Assembly (NCBI GenBank): GCA_902795065.1
Contig: CADBJR010000008.1
Span: forward strand, 1 to 49,674
DNA: 49,674 nt
Reading direction: 5' to 3'
DNA from: an uncultured Coriobacteriaceae bacterium
GTDB taxonomy: Bacteria > Actinomycetota > Coriobacteriia > Coriobacteriales > Atopobiaceae
Below, piece after piece: positions 18,691-26,834 of the stretch. Each line of letters opens with the position of its first letter. Position 1 is the first letter of the stretch. Under the pieces are notes generated by a model. The model saw only the letters and a list, made by a program, of their open reading frames with translations, made no database searches and had not been told where the DNA came from. The position numbers were made by a program, and so were the translations under genes.

Positions 18691-20789
18691 TGGACGAGGT
18701 GTTCGAGCAGGAGCAGGCGCATCTCGCGGAGGTATACGCCAAGCTCGAGGGCATCCGCGACGAGCTCACGGCAGGCCTCGAGAGCGGCCACGAGGGCGCT
18801 GCGCAGGACCTCATCGACATGAGCGAGGAGATCCGCCTCAACTTCAACAGCTCCGACGAGACCATGGAGACGCTCGCCGCCATCGAGACCCTGAACAGCA
18901 TCATCGACGCCTACAACCAGTACCACGACATCAAGCTCGACAAGCTCAGGCGCACCGTCCTGCTGCTGCGCCAGCCCTACTTCGCGAAGGTCGTCCTCAA
19001 GACCGCCGCCGGCAGGGCGCCGCGCGATGTCTACATCGGGTCGGCGGGCATGACCGATGCCGACTACGTGTCGCTCGTCGTCGACTGGCGCAGCCCCATC
19101 GCCGAGACCTACTACAACCAGCAGATGGGCGAGATGAGCTATCTCGTGGACGGCAGGCCGCGCACCGTGGAGCTGCTGCAGCGCCGCCAGTTCGACATCG
19201 TGCGCGACCAGCTCAGGGGCTACTTCGACACCACCGTCGCCATCGAGGACTCGCTCCTGCTGGCGGCGCTCAAGGCCGACCACACCGAGAAGCTCCGCGC
19301 CATCACCGCCACGATCCAGCGCGAGCAGAACGTCGTCGTGCGCCATGAGGACGTGCCGGTGCTGCTCGTCTCCGGCATCGCGGGTTCGGGAAAGACGAGC
19401 GTCATGCTCCAGCGCATCGCCTACCTCTTCTACCGCATGCGCGCCACGCTCGACCCCGCGCAGGTCTTCCTGTTCACGCCCAACCAGATGTTCGTGCGCT
19501 ACATCGACACCGTGCTGCCCACGCTCGGCGAGTCGAACCCGCAGACCGTGACCTGGGACGCCTTCATGGCCTCGCTCGGCCTCGCGGACCGCAACTCCGG
19601 CGCCGATGGCGATCCGTCCGAGCTCGAGCGCCTCGAGGAGCGCGTGGCGGACCTCGTCCTCGAGACGGGCGACCTCCGCGAGATCAAGATCGACGGCGTG
19701 AGGCTCCTCTCGACGGCGCAGATCAAGAACGCGATCGACAAGTTCAAGCGCGTTCCCGCAGGTCCGCGCCTCGCTGCCCTCGTCGAGGACGAGCTGCACG
19801 AGAAGCTCGAGCGGCGCTTCGACGCGCTTTCGAAGGACGACGAGATCCAGGAGGACATGCTCGGGCTCGACGTGGAGGACCAGCTCGCGTACTTCGGCTC
19901 GACCATCGCGCCCTACGACGAGGAGGAGACCCGCAAGCTCGCCCGCATCTACGCGGAGAAGCGCTTCGCACGCGCCCACGACGACATCGATTCCGCCGCG
20001 TGGCTGCGCATCGACCGCATCGGCATGCGCCTGCTCGACCGCGGCGACCTCACGGCAGCCGAATGGCTCTACACCAAGCTCCTCGTGGCGGGCGGGCAGG
20101 CGAAGCAGGTACGCTTCGTCATGGTCGACGAGGTGCAGGACTACACGAAGGTCCAGCTCATGGTGCTCGCGCGCTATTTCTCGAAGGCGCACTTCCTGCT
20201 TTTGGGCGACGAGAACCAGGCGATCTTCGAGAACAGCGCGAGCTTCGACGAGCTGCGCGCGGTCTTCTCGGCCGTCCATGGGGATGTCGCCGAGTGCTCG
20301 CTCACCACGAGCTACCGCTCGAGCCCCGAGATCACGCGGCTCTTTGCGAGCCTGCTCGACGCCGACGTGGCCATGAACCTCTCGTCGGTGCGGCGCGCGG
20401 GAACCGAGCCCGAGATGCACGACTGCGCAGACCGCGACGGGTATCTCTCGACCCTCAACGCCGTCATCGACCGGGCACTCGACGAGGATGGGCTCTCCTC
20501 GATCATCGTCCAGCGCAAGGAGACGGCGCACTGGCTCAAGAAGCAGCTCGGCGACCGCGTGCGCCTGCTCGACCGCACCGACTCGCTGCCCGCGAAGGGC
20601 GTCGTGCTGCTCACGCTCGCGCTCGCGAAGGGCCTCGAGTTCGACCACGTGATCGTCGCGGATGCCGACGGGCAGGACTACCCCGACACGCCGCTGGCAC
20701 GGAGGCGCCTCTACACCGCCATCTCGCGCGCCATGCACCGCATCACCCTGATCGCGCAAGGCGGCCTGTCTCCGCTTCTGCAACGATAA
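18687..20789 (+). CDS. helD: HelD/HelR-like RNA polymerase-associated ATPase
   Basis: A 700-residue superfamily 1 UvrD-like ATPase with the HelD layout. The N-terminal antiparallel coiled coil (residues 1-90) is known in HelD to enter the polymerase secondary channel. Next is a segment with VVDWRSPIAETYYN near 132, then Walker A GIAGSGKT at 230-237. A large insertion separates this from MVDEVQDYTK (motif II), followed by TTSYRSSPEI and a C-terminal KGLEFDHVIVADADG. HelD releases stalled RNA polymerase and in actinobacteria can give rifampicin tolerance. It is translationally coupled to the helicase upstream, suggesting a shared job in clearing RNA or transcription complexes. Confidence 0.85.
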   Translation: MMDEVFEQEQAHLAEVYAKLEGIRDELTAGLESGHEGAAQDLIDMSEEIRLNFNSSDETMETLAAIETLNSIIDAYNQYHDIKLDKLRRTVLLLRQPYFAKVVLKTAAGRAPRDVYIGSAGMTDADYVSLVVDWRSPIAETYYNQQMGEMSYLVDGRPRTVELLQRRQFDIVRDQLRGYFDTTVAIEDSLLLAALKADHTEKLRAITATIQREQNVVVRHEDVPVLLVSGIAGSGKTSVMLQRIAYLFYRMRATLDPAQVFLFTPNQMFVRYIDTVLPTLGESNPQTVTWDAFMASLGLADRNSGADGDPSELERLEERVADLVLETGDLREIKIDGVRLLSTAQIKNAIDKFKRVPAGPRLAALVEDELHEKLERRFDALSKDDEIQEDMLGLDVEDQLAYFGSTIAPYDEEETRKLARIYAEKRFARAHDDIDSAAWLRIDRIGMRLLDRGDLTAAEWLYTKLLVAGGQAKQVRFVMVDEVQDYTKVQLMVLARYFSKAHFLLLGDENQAIFENSASFDELRAVFSAVHGDVAECSLTTSYRSSPEITRLFASLLDADVAMNLSSVRRAGTEPEMHDCADRDGYLSTLNAVIDRALDEDGLSSIIVQRKETAHWLKKQLGDRVRLLDRTDSLPAKGVVLLTLALAKGLEFDHVIVADADGQDYPDTPLARRRLYTAISRAMHRITLIAQGGLSPLLQR

Positions 20790-20823
20790 AAAGGGACGGG
20801 TACCGTTAAAAAGGGACGGGTAC
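20787..20823 (+). repeat. Two direct 17-bp REP words before the RAYT gene
   Basis: TAAAAAGGGACGGGTAC occurs at 20787-20803 and again at 20807-20823. The reverse complement of the same word is at 21638-21654, after the transposase gene. The second left copy belongs to the terminal inverted repeat of the RAYT unit; the first overlaps the helD stop codon. Confidence 0.8.
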
Positions 20824-21656
20824 ATTTTTACGTTTCTCGTTTACGTTTTTGGAAGGACAGCAGCCAAGATGGCGCGAACACCGAGAAAACGCAGCGAATC
20901 CGACATCTACCACATCATCATCCGCGGTGTTGGGCAGCAGATATTGTTCGAGGATGATGAAGACAGAGGCTTCTTCATGGGGCTTCTCGGCGATGCAATC
21001 GCCGGCAAAGAGATCCAGGTACTCGCGTGGTGCCTCATGGCGAACCACGTCCACATGCTGATTGCAGCGCCAATCGAAGCGGTTTCGGTCCTCATGAAGA
21101 CAATCGAATCGCGCTACGCGAACCACTTCAACAGCCGCCACGAGCGCGTTGGAACGCTGTTTCAGGGACGCTTCACGAGCATCCCCATCGAAGGGGACGA
21201 GCAACTGCTCAGCACGGTGAGCTACATTCACCATAACCCTGCGAAAGCGGGTTATGGCCTTGATGTCAAGTGGAGCAGCTATCGCGACTACATCGGGACG
21301 GGCGAATGCCTCGTCACGAGCACGGAGTTCGTCCTCGAGGTATTCGGCAGTGTCGATGAGTTCGTGCGCTTCCACGCCCTGCAGCAAGAGGATGATCAAG
21401 CCGGTATTCCTCGTTCACGTATTCCCGAGTCGCAGGCGCTCGAAGTTGCGAAGACGGTGCTCGGCAGGTTAAGCCCTTACGACGTGAAAGCGCAGGGGAA
21501 GGAGCAGAGAAACGCTTGCATTGTCGCCCTCTACAACGCAGGGCTGTCGGCAAGGCAGATCTCGAGGATAACCTCGATCGGTACAGGCATCATCTATCGC
21601 GCCATCAAATAGCCCGACTGCATGAATACGTTAAAATGTACCCGTCCCTTTTTAAC
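20805..21656. mobile_element. REP-bounded RAYT transposase unit
   Basis: Twenty-eight-base ends at 20805-20832 and 21629-21656 are inverted copies of each other with one mismatch and enclose a single transposase gene. The ends carry GGGACGGGTAC, related to the words in the palindromes at 1911-2011 and 10425-10523. This is the expected form of a REP-associated tyrosine transposase together with its own REP sequences. Immediately to the right is a 38-bp tandem duplication of the end of the neighbouring gene. Confidence 0.75.
20869..21612 (+). CDS. REP-associated tyrosine transposase (RAYT, Y1/TnpA_REP family)
   Basis: A 247-residue single-strand nuclease of the HUH Y1 family. The N-terminal half has NHVHMLI with the two metal-binding histidines near residues 59-61. 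The characteristic YIHHNPAKAGYG near 121-132 contains the likely catalytic tyrosine. The C-terminal 80 residues carry a helix-turn-helix-like tail. RAYTs recognise REP hairpins and are thought to spread them through the genome. The gene has GGAAGGA upstream of the ATG and is enclosed by inverted REP words. The reading frame is intact, so the enzyme may be active and responsible for the palindromes elsewhere in this window. Confidence 0.9.
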   Translation: MARTPRKRSESDIYHIIIRGVGQQILFEDDEDRGFFMGLLGDAIAGKEIQVLAWCLMANHVHMLIAAPIEAVSVLMKTIESRYANHFNSRHERVGTLFQGRFTSIPIEGDEQLLSTVSYIHHNPAKAGYGLDVKWSSYRDYIGTGECLVTSTEFVLEVFGSVDEFVRFHALQQEDDQAGIPRSRIPESQALEVAKTVLGRLSPYDVKAQGKEQRNACIVALYNAGLSARQISRITSIGTGIIYRAIK

Positions 21657-21724
21657 GTGCACTACCTCGTGACCAGCAGGTACTCGTTTTTAACGTGCAC
21701 TACCTCGTGACCAGCAGGTACTCG
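21649..21724. repeat. 38-bp perfect tandem duplication next to the RAYT unit
   Basis: Positions 21649-21686 and 21687-21724 are identical. The right copy contains the last codons and stop of the DUF218 gene (21700); the left copy directly adjoins the RAYT end. It looks like a duplication produced when the unit inserted or by slippage afterwards. Confidence 0.85.
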
Positions 21725-23172
21725 AGGATGCCGTACAGGGCGACGATGGCGGCGCAGTTCATGGCGATGGGCAGCGCTCGCGCCGCGAGCATGCCCACGA
21801 ATTCACGGAGGAACGCATTGGGCCAGAAGTACAGCTTGGTCGGAGCCGCGATGCCCTCGGCCTCCATGCCCGCCATGTGGGCGAACACGTAGCCGCGCAG
21901 CACGTGGTAGTTGGTCGTCGAGAAGGCCACGCGCTGCTCGGATGCGGGAGCGTCGGCATCCGCCTCGATGACCTGCGCGGAGAAGGCCATGTTCTCGCGC
22001 GTGGTGGTCGAGCGGTCCTCGAGCAGGATGCGCGCACCCGAGTCCGCTCCGATGTAGCGGCCCATCGACTCAGCCTCTGAGCAGACCTCGTCGCCGCCCT
22101 GCCCCCCGCTGGGAACGAAGGCGGGGGCGTCGAAGCCCGCTGCCGTCTGGCGCTCTGCGAACGCGCGGGCGGCATCCACACGGCCCGCGAGCAGCGGCGT
22201 CGGCGTGCCGTCATCGCGCAGGCCGCAGCCGAGGATGATCAGGTAGTCGCGCGGGAAGGACGGCGTGTGGCGCGCGGCGAAAAGCGCCGTGATGCTCACG
22301 CCCAGGAACAGCGCCAGCGCGTAGGCGAGCACCGCGGCGAGCGCGGAGTCGACCAGGACAAAGACGTAGGGGTTCGTGATGAAGGCGCCCATGTTCTCGT
22401 GGAAGGCGCGGATCCCGAAGAAGGCGGCGGCCCAGAGGATGGTCGCGATGACGCCGAGCAGGTTGGTGAACGCCCTCCCCTCGCGGCGCAGCAGCACCAC
22501 GTTCGACGCGCTCACGAACAGGGCGATAGCCGCCATCGGGATGGCCATCGCCTCGATGAAGCGGTTCATCATGGTGATGGCGGCGGCGGCGAAATCCGAG
22601 AAGGTCGCGAACCACCCGCTCAGGAAGAACACCGCGAACTGGATCGCATGGAGCAGGAAGAAGACCGCCCCGCCGATGTAGGCCGCCATCTCGTAGCCGT
22701 ACCACGAGCGGCGCCAGAGCGAGATGATGGCGCTCGAGCACAGCACGCCGATACAGCCGGAGACGAGGATCAGGCTGATGCAGATGTACTCCCAGCCCAT
22801 GACGTCGAAACCTTCGGAGACGACCACGCCGCTCTTGGTGGTCTGCATCTCGAACATCGTGCCGCCGTCTTCGAAGCCGATGAGCACCATGCCCTTTTCA
22901 GGTGTGCCCGCGCGGAACACGACATGGGGAATGCCCTCATCATCCTGCCAGATGTCCCCCACCTCGACTATGCCGGGAGGATCGATCTGGATTTTGTCCG
23001 CTGTGAGCTCCTTGCCGGCGAAGTCTTGGAATGCAAGCTCGTAGGATCCGCCGACCGCGATGATGTGCGCGCGCGTGATGAGGATGCACGCGATGATGAG
23101 GGGGACGAGCACGAGGAAGCGCAGGCGTATGCGGCGCTGCCCCGCGTGCATCCTGTCGGTCGGATCGGACAA
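21700..23172 (-). CDS. Multi-spanning membrane protein with DUF218 (YdcF/SanA-type) domain
   Basis: A 490-residue protein with one N-terminal helix, an extracytoplasmic loop of about 100 residues, then several membrane helices between roughly 125 and 305. A DUF218 domain follows from about residue 320 (YLIILGCGLRDDGTPTPLLAGRV, interrupted here for length), and a last membrane helix lies near the C terminus. DUF218 proteins are linked to envelope and peptidoglycan precursor functions. The start is a TTG at 23172 behind GAGGAGC; an ATG seven codons later lacks a good site. The last codons lie in the 38-bp duplication beside the RAYT unit, and the reading frame is preserved. Confidence 0.8.
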   Translation of the reverse strand: MSDPTDRMHAGQRRIRLRFLVLVPLIIACILITRAHIIAVGGSYELAFQDFAGKELTADKIQIDPPGIVEVGDIWQDDEGIPHVVFRAGTPEKGMVLIGFEDGGTMFEMQTTKSGVVVSEGFDVMGWEYICISLILVSGCIGVLCSSAIISLWRRSWYGYEMAAYIGGAVFFLLHAIQFAVFFLSGWFATFSDFAAAAITMMNRFIEAMAIPMAAIALFVSASNVVLLRREGRAFTNLLGVIATILWAAAFFGIRAFHENMGAFITNPYVFVLVDSALAAVLAYALALFLGVSITALFAARHTPSFPRDYLIILGCGLRDDGTPTPLLAGRVDAARAFAERQTAAGFDAPAFVPSGGQGGDEVCSEAESMGRYIGADSGARILLEDRSTTTRENMAFSAQVIEADADAPASEQRVAFSTTNYHVLRGYVFAHMAGMEAEGIAAPTKLYFWPNAFLREFVGMLAARALPIAMNCAAIVALYGILEYLLVTR

Positions 23173-23237
23173 CGTTAGAGCTCCTCTTCGGTACGGATGG
23201 CCGGTCGAATCTATGATACAGGTTGGCCGTCCTCCCC

Positions 23238-23325
23238 GCGTGACAGTTCTCCTCGTAGGACTTTTGTCATCTTTTTGATGACAAAAGTCCTACGAGGAGA
23301 ACTGTCACGCGGAGAACTGTCACCC
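23238..23325. repeat. 34-bp inverted repeat with a third partial arm
   Basis: Arms 23238-23271 and 23277-23310 are exact reverse complements around TTTTT, and GGAGAACTGTCAC of the right arm is repeated at 23311-23323. It lies between two genes on the minus strand. The T/A-rich loop and long arms could stop transcription, but the build resembles the other REP-like palindromes. Confidence 0.75.
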
Positions 23326-23331
23326 ACAAGC

Positions 23332-24234
23332 TTATGCGTCCAGATACGCCCTCAGAGCATCGAGGTTCTCGAAGCAGTCGTAGACGCCCAGCCAGTACAG
23401 GTCGCCGAGCCTCTCGACATCGCCCTCCATGTTGCTGATGGCAACAGGCTCGGACGGCGCGATGCGGAAGATCCTCCCCTCCCCGTGGAGCCGCTCGATC
23501 TCGTCGCACTGGAAGTTGTAGCGCTCCCCCGCCGTGGCAAGGTTGTCCACGAGCTCGGGGTAGCCGCGGTACATGACCTCCGCCAGCTTCACGTCCTTGT
23601 CGGCCTTCCTGTAGGAGAGGTCGCGCGTGCGGATGACCACGATCTTGTCGTAGCCCTGCTCGAGCGCCCAATCGTAGGGAATCCTGTTGGAGCAGGCGCC
23701 ATCGAGGTACGGCTCGCCATCGACCATCACCATGGGCGTCGTGTAGGGCATGCTCGCCGAGGCGCGCACGGCCTGGTTGATGTCGCTGCAGGAACCCTTC
23801 TCGAAGAAGGTCGCGGCGCCCGTACGGCAGTTGGTGGCGACGGCGAGGAAACGCTGCTCGGGGCGGTTGAAGCGCTCCCAGTCGAAGGGTTCCAGGATGC
23901 CGCGATCCTCGAGCAGGAAGCCCACGTCGAGCATGGAGCGGCTGTTCAGGAACGCGCGCCAGCCGATGTAGCGGCTGTCGTGACGGTAGCCGATGTTGAT
24001 GCGCGCGGCACGGCCGACCTGCCCGGACACGTAGCCCATGCCGGTGAGCGCGCCAGCCGAGACACCGACGACGCACGAGAAGTTGATGTCGAGCAGCATC
24101 AGCGTATCGACGATGCCCTGCGTGTAGAGCCCGCGGAACGCCCCGCCCTCCAGGACGAGGCAGCCCTCGGTCAGCCGCTCGGACGCGTGCCCGGTCGGAA
24201 TGCTGTCGAACTTCGAGTACGGCCTGTGTCCCAT
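23332..24234 (-). CDS. Patatin-like phospholipase family protein
   Basis: A 300-residue serine acyl hydrolase of the bacterial patatin family. The oxyanion-hole motif GGAFRG is near residue 31, the nucleophile serine is in GVSAG near 58, and the aspartate of the dyad is in DGA near 162. These enzymes cleave acyl groups from phospholipids; no signal peptide is visible, so it is probably cytosolic. The start at 24234 is supported by GGGAGG seven bases upstream. A longer frame would run across the tRNA promoter and is rejected. It is the last chromosomal gene before the tRNA where the mobile element begins. Confidence 0.88.
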   Translation of the reverse strand: MGHRPYSKFDSIPTGHASERLTEGCLVLEGGAFRGLYTQGIVDTLMLLDINFSCVVGVSAGALTGMGYVSGQVGRAARINIGYRHDSRYIGWRAFLNSRSMLDVGFLLEDRGILEPFDWERFNRPEQRFLAVATNCRTGAATFFEKGSCSDINQAVRASASMPYTTPMVMVDGEPYLDGACSNRIPYDWALEQGYDKIVVIRTRDLSYRKADKDVKLAEVMYRGYPELVDNLATAGERYNFQCDEIERLHGEGRIFRIAPSEPVAISNMEGDVERLGDLYWLGVYDCFENLDALRAYLDA

Positions 24235-24301
24235 GGCGATGCCTCCCGTGATTCTCCCGAGCATCATTATAGGGAACCGTCGCTTCGCGCAGAATTCTCG
24301 T

Positions 24302-24329
24302 TTGACTTTTCCCATGGGGGTGCTATGAT
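24302..24329 (+). promoter_or_regulatory. Promoter of the initiator tRNA gene
   Basis: TTGACT (24302-24307) and TATGAT (24324-24329) are 16 bases apart, with a TGC extension ahead of the -10 box. The tRNA begins 27 bases after the -10. Confidence 0.7.
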
Positions 24330-24355
24330 GAATATCCGCGCGCAAGCGCCCATAG

Positions 24356-24432
<77 letters not shown>

Positions 24433-24440
24433 AGAATCCG

Positions 24441-24476
24441 CAGGTCAGAGGCTTATTCTCTGGCCTGTTTTTTGTT
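24441..24476 (+). terminator. Intrinsic terminator of the tRNA gene
   Basis: CAGGTCAGAG (24441-24450) pairs along its full length with CTCTGGCCTG (24458-24467), one pair being T-G, around GCTTATT, and is followed by TTTTTT. Confidence 0.85.
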
Positions 24477-24477
24477 G

Positions 24478-24511
24478 TGTGTGCTGAAGTGTGTGCTGAA
24501 TGTGTGCTGAA
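24478..24511 (+). repeat. Three direct 11-bp repeats beside the tRNA, possible integrase arm sites
   Basis: TGTGTGCTGAA occurs at 24478-24488, 24490-24500 and 24501-24511. Short direct repeats just inside the end of an element integrated at a tRNA 3' end are typical binding sites for the N-terminal domain of tyrosine integrases. No integrase gene is next to them, so the role is inferred from place and pattern. Confidence 0.55.
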
Positions 24512-24591
24512 AAGGCCTGCGAAGACCGACGAACAAGGGTGAATAAAGCACAGAAAACACATCACTAGGAAGCCGTCTCAATACCATGAAT

Positions 24592-24632
24592 AGCGGGCGT
24601 GCGCTCGTCGATGGGACAAGGGCACGCCCGCT
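24592..24632. terminator. 11-bp inverted repeat after the repressor gene
   Basis: AGCGGGCGTGC (24592-24602) and its exact reverse complement (24622-24632) surround 19 bases, just beyond the stop of the minus-strand repressor. Neither strand has a good T-run, so termination is possible but uncertain. The rest of 24512-24657 shows no gene. Confidence 0.4.
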
Positions 24633-24657
24633 TCTTGTGGTCGCTCGTAGGTCAGCC

Positions 24658-25146
24658 CTACTCCTTTGCTGCATCCTCCGGATTATTCCCGTTGTTGATG
24701 TTGACGGTGGCATCGCCGGAACAGTTGACGACAGAAGCCCTGTCACCCATCACGAGGCTGTTGTTGCCGTCGCCGATCTGACTGACATCGTTGTTATTGA
24801 TCGTGCAGTCCCTGTACATGAGCGCGTTTGCCACATCGATCAGAGCTCCCCTGCTGCTCTCGTTCATCTGATAATACGCGTTGAGAACGGGCACGCACTG
24901 AGCGCAAGCGCCGGTGCCCTGGGAACTTGTCTTGAAGTTCGAGAGGCCGAGCATCCAGTCGACTGTCACCCCGTAGCATCTCGCCATCCTGATGAGAGCG
25001 TCACCCGTTACATCGGATTGAGCCTGCTCGTACCTTGCGAGGGTAGAGAGGGGGATGCCGAGAGCAATGGCAGCTTCTTTCTGACGATACCCACTATCAA
25101 CCCTAGCTTCACGGAGCCTTGAGGCAACCAGCTCATCACCGCTCAT
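24658..25146 (-). CDS. XRE-family repressor of the integrated element
   Basis: A 162-residue regulator. An HTH_3-type DNA-binding domain covers about residues 5-65 (RQKEAAIALGIPLSTLARYE, with helix 3 in the second half). The C-terminal part from about 110 is rich in Asn, Asp and Gly in a repeating pattern and is not recognised. It is transcribed away from the cro-like gene at 25278 across a region with AACTCAT palindromes, the layout of an ImmR/CI-type switch controlling excision and transfer. The second of two ATG codons (25146) was taken as the start because GGAGG stands six bases before it, while it touches the first. Confidence 0.8.
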   Translation of the reverse strand: MSGDELVASRLREARVDSGYRQKEAAIALGIPLSTLARYEQAQSDVTGDALIRMARCYGVTVDWMLGLSNFKTSSQGTGACAQCVPVLNAYYQMNESSRGALIDVANALMYRDCTINNNDVSQIGDGNNSLVMGDRASVVNCSGDATVNINNGNNPEDAAKE

Positions 25147-25199
25147 TTCCATCCTCCTTCTCTCGCCATAACTCTATTATGCACTATTTTGGCAATAAG

Positions 25200-25267
25200 A
25201 ACTCATAAATGAGTTGCAGAATCCATATTTGTTGCCTAAGATAGTAATAACTCATATTCGAGTTATT
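25200..25267 (+). promoter_or_regulatory. Divergent control region: promoter with two palindromic operators
   Basis: A plus-strand promoter is read as TTGCAG (25214-25219), 17 bases, TAAGAT (25237-25242). A perfect palindrome AACTCAT-AA-ATGAGTT (25200-25215) overlaps the -35 box. AATAACTC with GAGTTATT (25246-25267) lies just after the -10. The shared AACTC half sites suggest binding by the XRE repressor next door, which would block the promoter from both sides. Confidence 0.6.
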
Positions 25268-25277
25268 GGAGATTGAA

Positions 25278-25562
25278 ATGGTCAGATATGGTAACAACAT
25301 CGCAGCGGAACGGGCACGCGCGGGCATCCGCCGCGCTGAGCTCGCGGAGGCGACGGGCTTCACCATCCACCAGCTGAGGTCTTGGGAGGAGGGGAAGGCG
25401 CAGATGAACGGGGAACAGATCATCGCACTCGCCCGCTTCTTCAACGTCTCGAGCGACTTCCTGCTCGGGCTCAGTGATTACAGGCTCCCTGTCCCAAATG
25501 TCGTTCTTACAGGAATCCCCATCCAGCCGGATGGCTTCGTCGAAGAGTCCAAGGAGGTCTGA
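25278..25562 (+). CDS. Cro-like XRE-family DNA-binding protein
   Basis: A 94-residue protein with an HTH_3 domain over about residues 5-60 (RAELAEATGFTIHQLRSWE) and the segment FFNVSSDFLLGLSDYR, which is typical of the end of such domains. It diverges from the repressor gene and is the first gene of the rightward transcript, as Cro-like proteins are. The ATG at 25278 has GGAG seven bases upstream and was preferred to an in-frame TTG. The C-terminal 30 residues show no motif. Confidence 0.78.
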   Translation: MVRYGNNIAAERARAGIRRAELAEATGFTIHQLRSWEEGKAQMNGEQIIALARFFNVSSDFLLGLSDYRLPVPNVVLTGIPIQPDGFVEESKEV

Positions 25563-25564
25563 AG

Positions 25565-25819
25565 ATGCCGAAGATCGTTCCGCGCGAGACCATAATGATG
25601 GTGTTCGATCGGATTCCGCTCTATGATCCCTCGAAGCCGATGACAACCAAGCAGGTGGCAAATTTCTTCGGCTTCTCAACCAGATACGTCTATGAGCTGG
25701 TCGAAGCGAAGAAGCTCCCTGCCACTAAGATCGGGAACCGGCTCTTCTTCAACCCGAGAACCATCTACGAGATGGCGGGGATGAGCGACTACCTCCCCCA
25801 GGACTTCGAGCTGGTATAG
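25565..25819 (+). CDS. Excisionase-like helix-turn-helix protein
   Basis: An 84-residue protein with a MerR/excisionase-type winged helix: MTTKQVANFFGFSTRYVYEL near residues 26-45, then KKLPATKIGNRLFFN, the wing pattern of HTH_17 proteins. Proteins of this kind act as recombination directionality factors or as small transcription regulators. It starts two bases after the cro-like gene. No integrase is seen in this window, so excisionase function cannot be confirmed. Confidence 0.65.
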   Translation: MPKIVPRETIMMVFDRIPLYDPSKPMTTKQVANFFGFSTRYVYELVEAKKLPATKIGNRLFFNPRTIYEMAGMSDYLPQDFELV

Positions 25820-25831
25820 GACGGTCGCAGG

Positions 25832-26083
25832 GTGAGGAACAACGTATCCATCGAGAGGATGAGGGCAAATTTGACCCGCGAGGAGCTCGCAGACAGGCTG
25901 GGCTATCGCGGGACCTCATCCGTTCGGAGAATCGAGGCTGGGGAGCAGCCCCTCACCGACGAGCAGCTCGTCGTACTCGCAAAGACATTCGGATGCACCG
26001 TCGACTACCTCCTGCGCCTCAGCGACTACAGGAAGCCCATGGTGCTCACGGTCTTGGATAGGAAGCGGGAGGGGCGGGACTGA
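25832..26083 (+). CDS. Small XRE-family regulator
   Basis: An 83-residue HTH_3 protein (LTREELADRLGYRGTSSVRR near residues 14-33, then TFGCTVDYLLRLSDYRKP) starting with GTG at 25832. It resembles the cro-like protein two genes upstream in the second half, where both read DYLL/FLL followed by LSDYR, so the two may be paralogues. The three small regulators are tightly packed and probably co-transcribed. Its stop overlaps the ATG of a short frame (TGATG). Confidence 0.7.
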   Translation: MRNNVSIERMRANLTREELADRLGYRGTSSVRRIEAGEQPLTDEQLVVLAKTFGCTVDYLLRLSDYRKPMVLTVLDRKREGRD

Positions 26084-26220
26084 TGCGGGATTTGGCAAGA
26101 ACCGACCGCTATCCGAGCGGTTCCCCACAGGGGATGCGCTGTTCTGCTCACATCCTGCTTCGTAAGGAGAAGGGCGCATCTAGCTGGGAGAATCGTGATA
26201 TGCAGTACATGGGAACGTAG
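26083..26220 (+). CDS. Possible 45-residue small protein
   Basis: The ATG at 26083 overlaps the stop of the preceding regulator as TGATG, a form that allows coupled translation, and the frame ends at 26220. The product is basic and polar with no motif. Nothing but size and coupling supports it. Confidence 0.3.
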   Translation: MRDLARTDRYPSGSPQGMRCSAHILLRKEKGASSWENRDMQYMGT

Positions 26221-26228
26221 CTACCAGA

Positions 26229-26283
26229 CCCTGCCTCGGAGGCCTTCCACACTCCCCGCAGGGATAGAGATCCGTATGAGAGA
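26229..26283 (+). other. Copy A of a three-copy conserved hairpin element
   Basis: This copy has CTTCCAC (26244-26250), a small hairpin TCCC-CGCA-GGGA (26253-26264) and the tail TCCGTATGAGAGA (26271-26283), ending 11 bases before the next gene. The same order of parts occurs at 30877-30924 and 39397-39452. An alternative larger pairing, CCCTGC (26229-26234) with GCAGGG (26258-26263), also exists here. Confidence 0.5.
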
Positions 26284-26294
26284 AGGGGCGAGAC

Positions 26295-26834
26295 ATGCCG
26301 TTCGATGCCGGCGATGACGCTGGGAAGGAAAGCACGCAGTTCATGTCGATGATGACCCGGGAGTTCGTCCGCCATTCAGTGTTCCCGGCAATCGGAAATC
26401 GGCTTCGTTCCCAAGATCCGCAACAAGAGGATACGGCTGCCCATGCAGCGCAATCGGCGAACCCGGGGCCCGGATACGACCTCATGGTCATGACGTACGG
26501 CTTCGACAGCGAGGCGAGACGCGACGCCTTCGTCTCGCGCCTTGAGGAGAAGGGTATCCTCGTACAGCCGAACAGGAACCAATCCAACGGGCAGTATGTC
26601 GCGACGGTCGCGTTCGACCCCTTGGCTGGCGAGGTCTCCATCGTCAACTCTGCGCTCGCATCCGTCCAGCGCGATGCGGTGGCAGTCGATGAGCTGATTA
26701 TCGAGGGACGCGATGCCGACTACGACCTCTCGGTCGACGACGAGCTCGAGGACGCCTCATCCGTCCTCGCACAGGAGGAGGCAGATGCCGGCATCGGGGA
26801 GATCGTCGCAGATATCGCGGAGCAGGTGAGATAG
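26295..26834 (+). CDS. Hypothetical acidic protein of the element
   Basis: A 179-residue protein not recognised as any family. It has no membrane segment or signal peptide. The middle (about residues 58-110) looks folded, with the pattern YDLMVMTYGFDSEARRDAFV and a later beta-rich part. The last 50 residues are strongly acidic. It starts just after copy A of the repeated hairpin element and its stop abuts the ATG of the next gene, so it probably belongs to the replication or maintenance part of the element. Confidence 0.65.
   Translation: MPFDAGDDAGKESTQFMSMMTREFVRHSVFPAIGNRLRSQDPQQEDTAAHAAQSANPGPGYDLMVMTYGFDSEARRDAFVSRLEEKGILVQPNRNQSNGQYVATVAFDPLAGEVSIVNSALASVQRDAVAVDELIIEGRDADYDLSVDDELEDASSVLAQEEADAGIGEIVADIAEQVR

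Noticed and set aside
26229-26283. Promoter made of TTCCAC and TATGAG in the repeated element
   Set aside because: The two boxes are 24 or more bases apart and the spacing differs between copies, so they cannot be -35 and -10 boxes.
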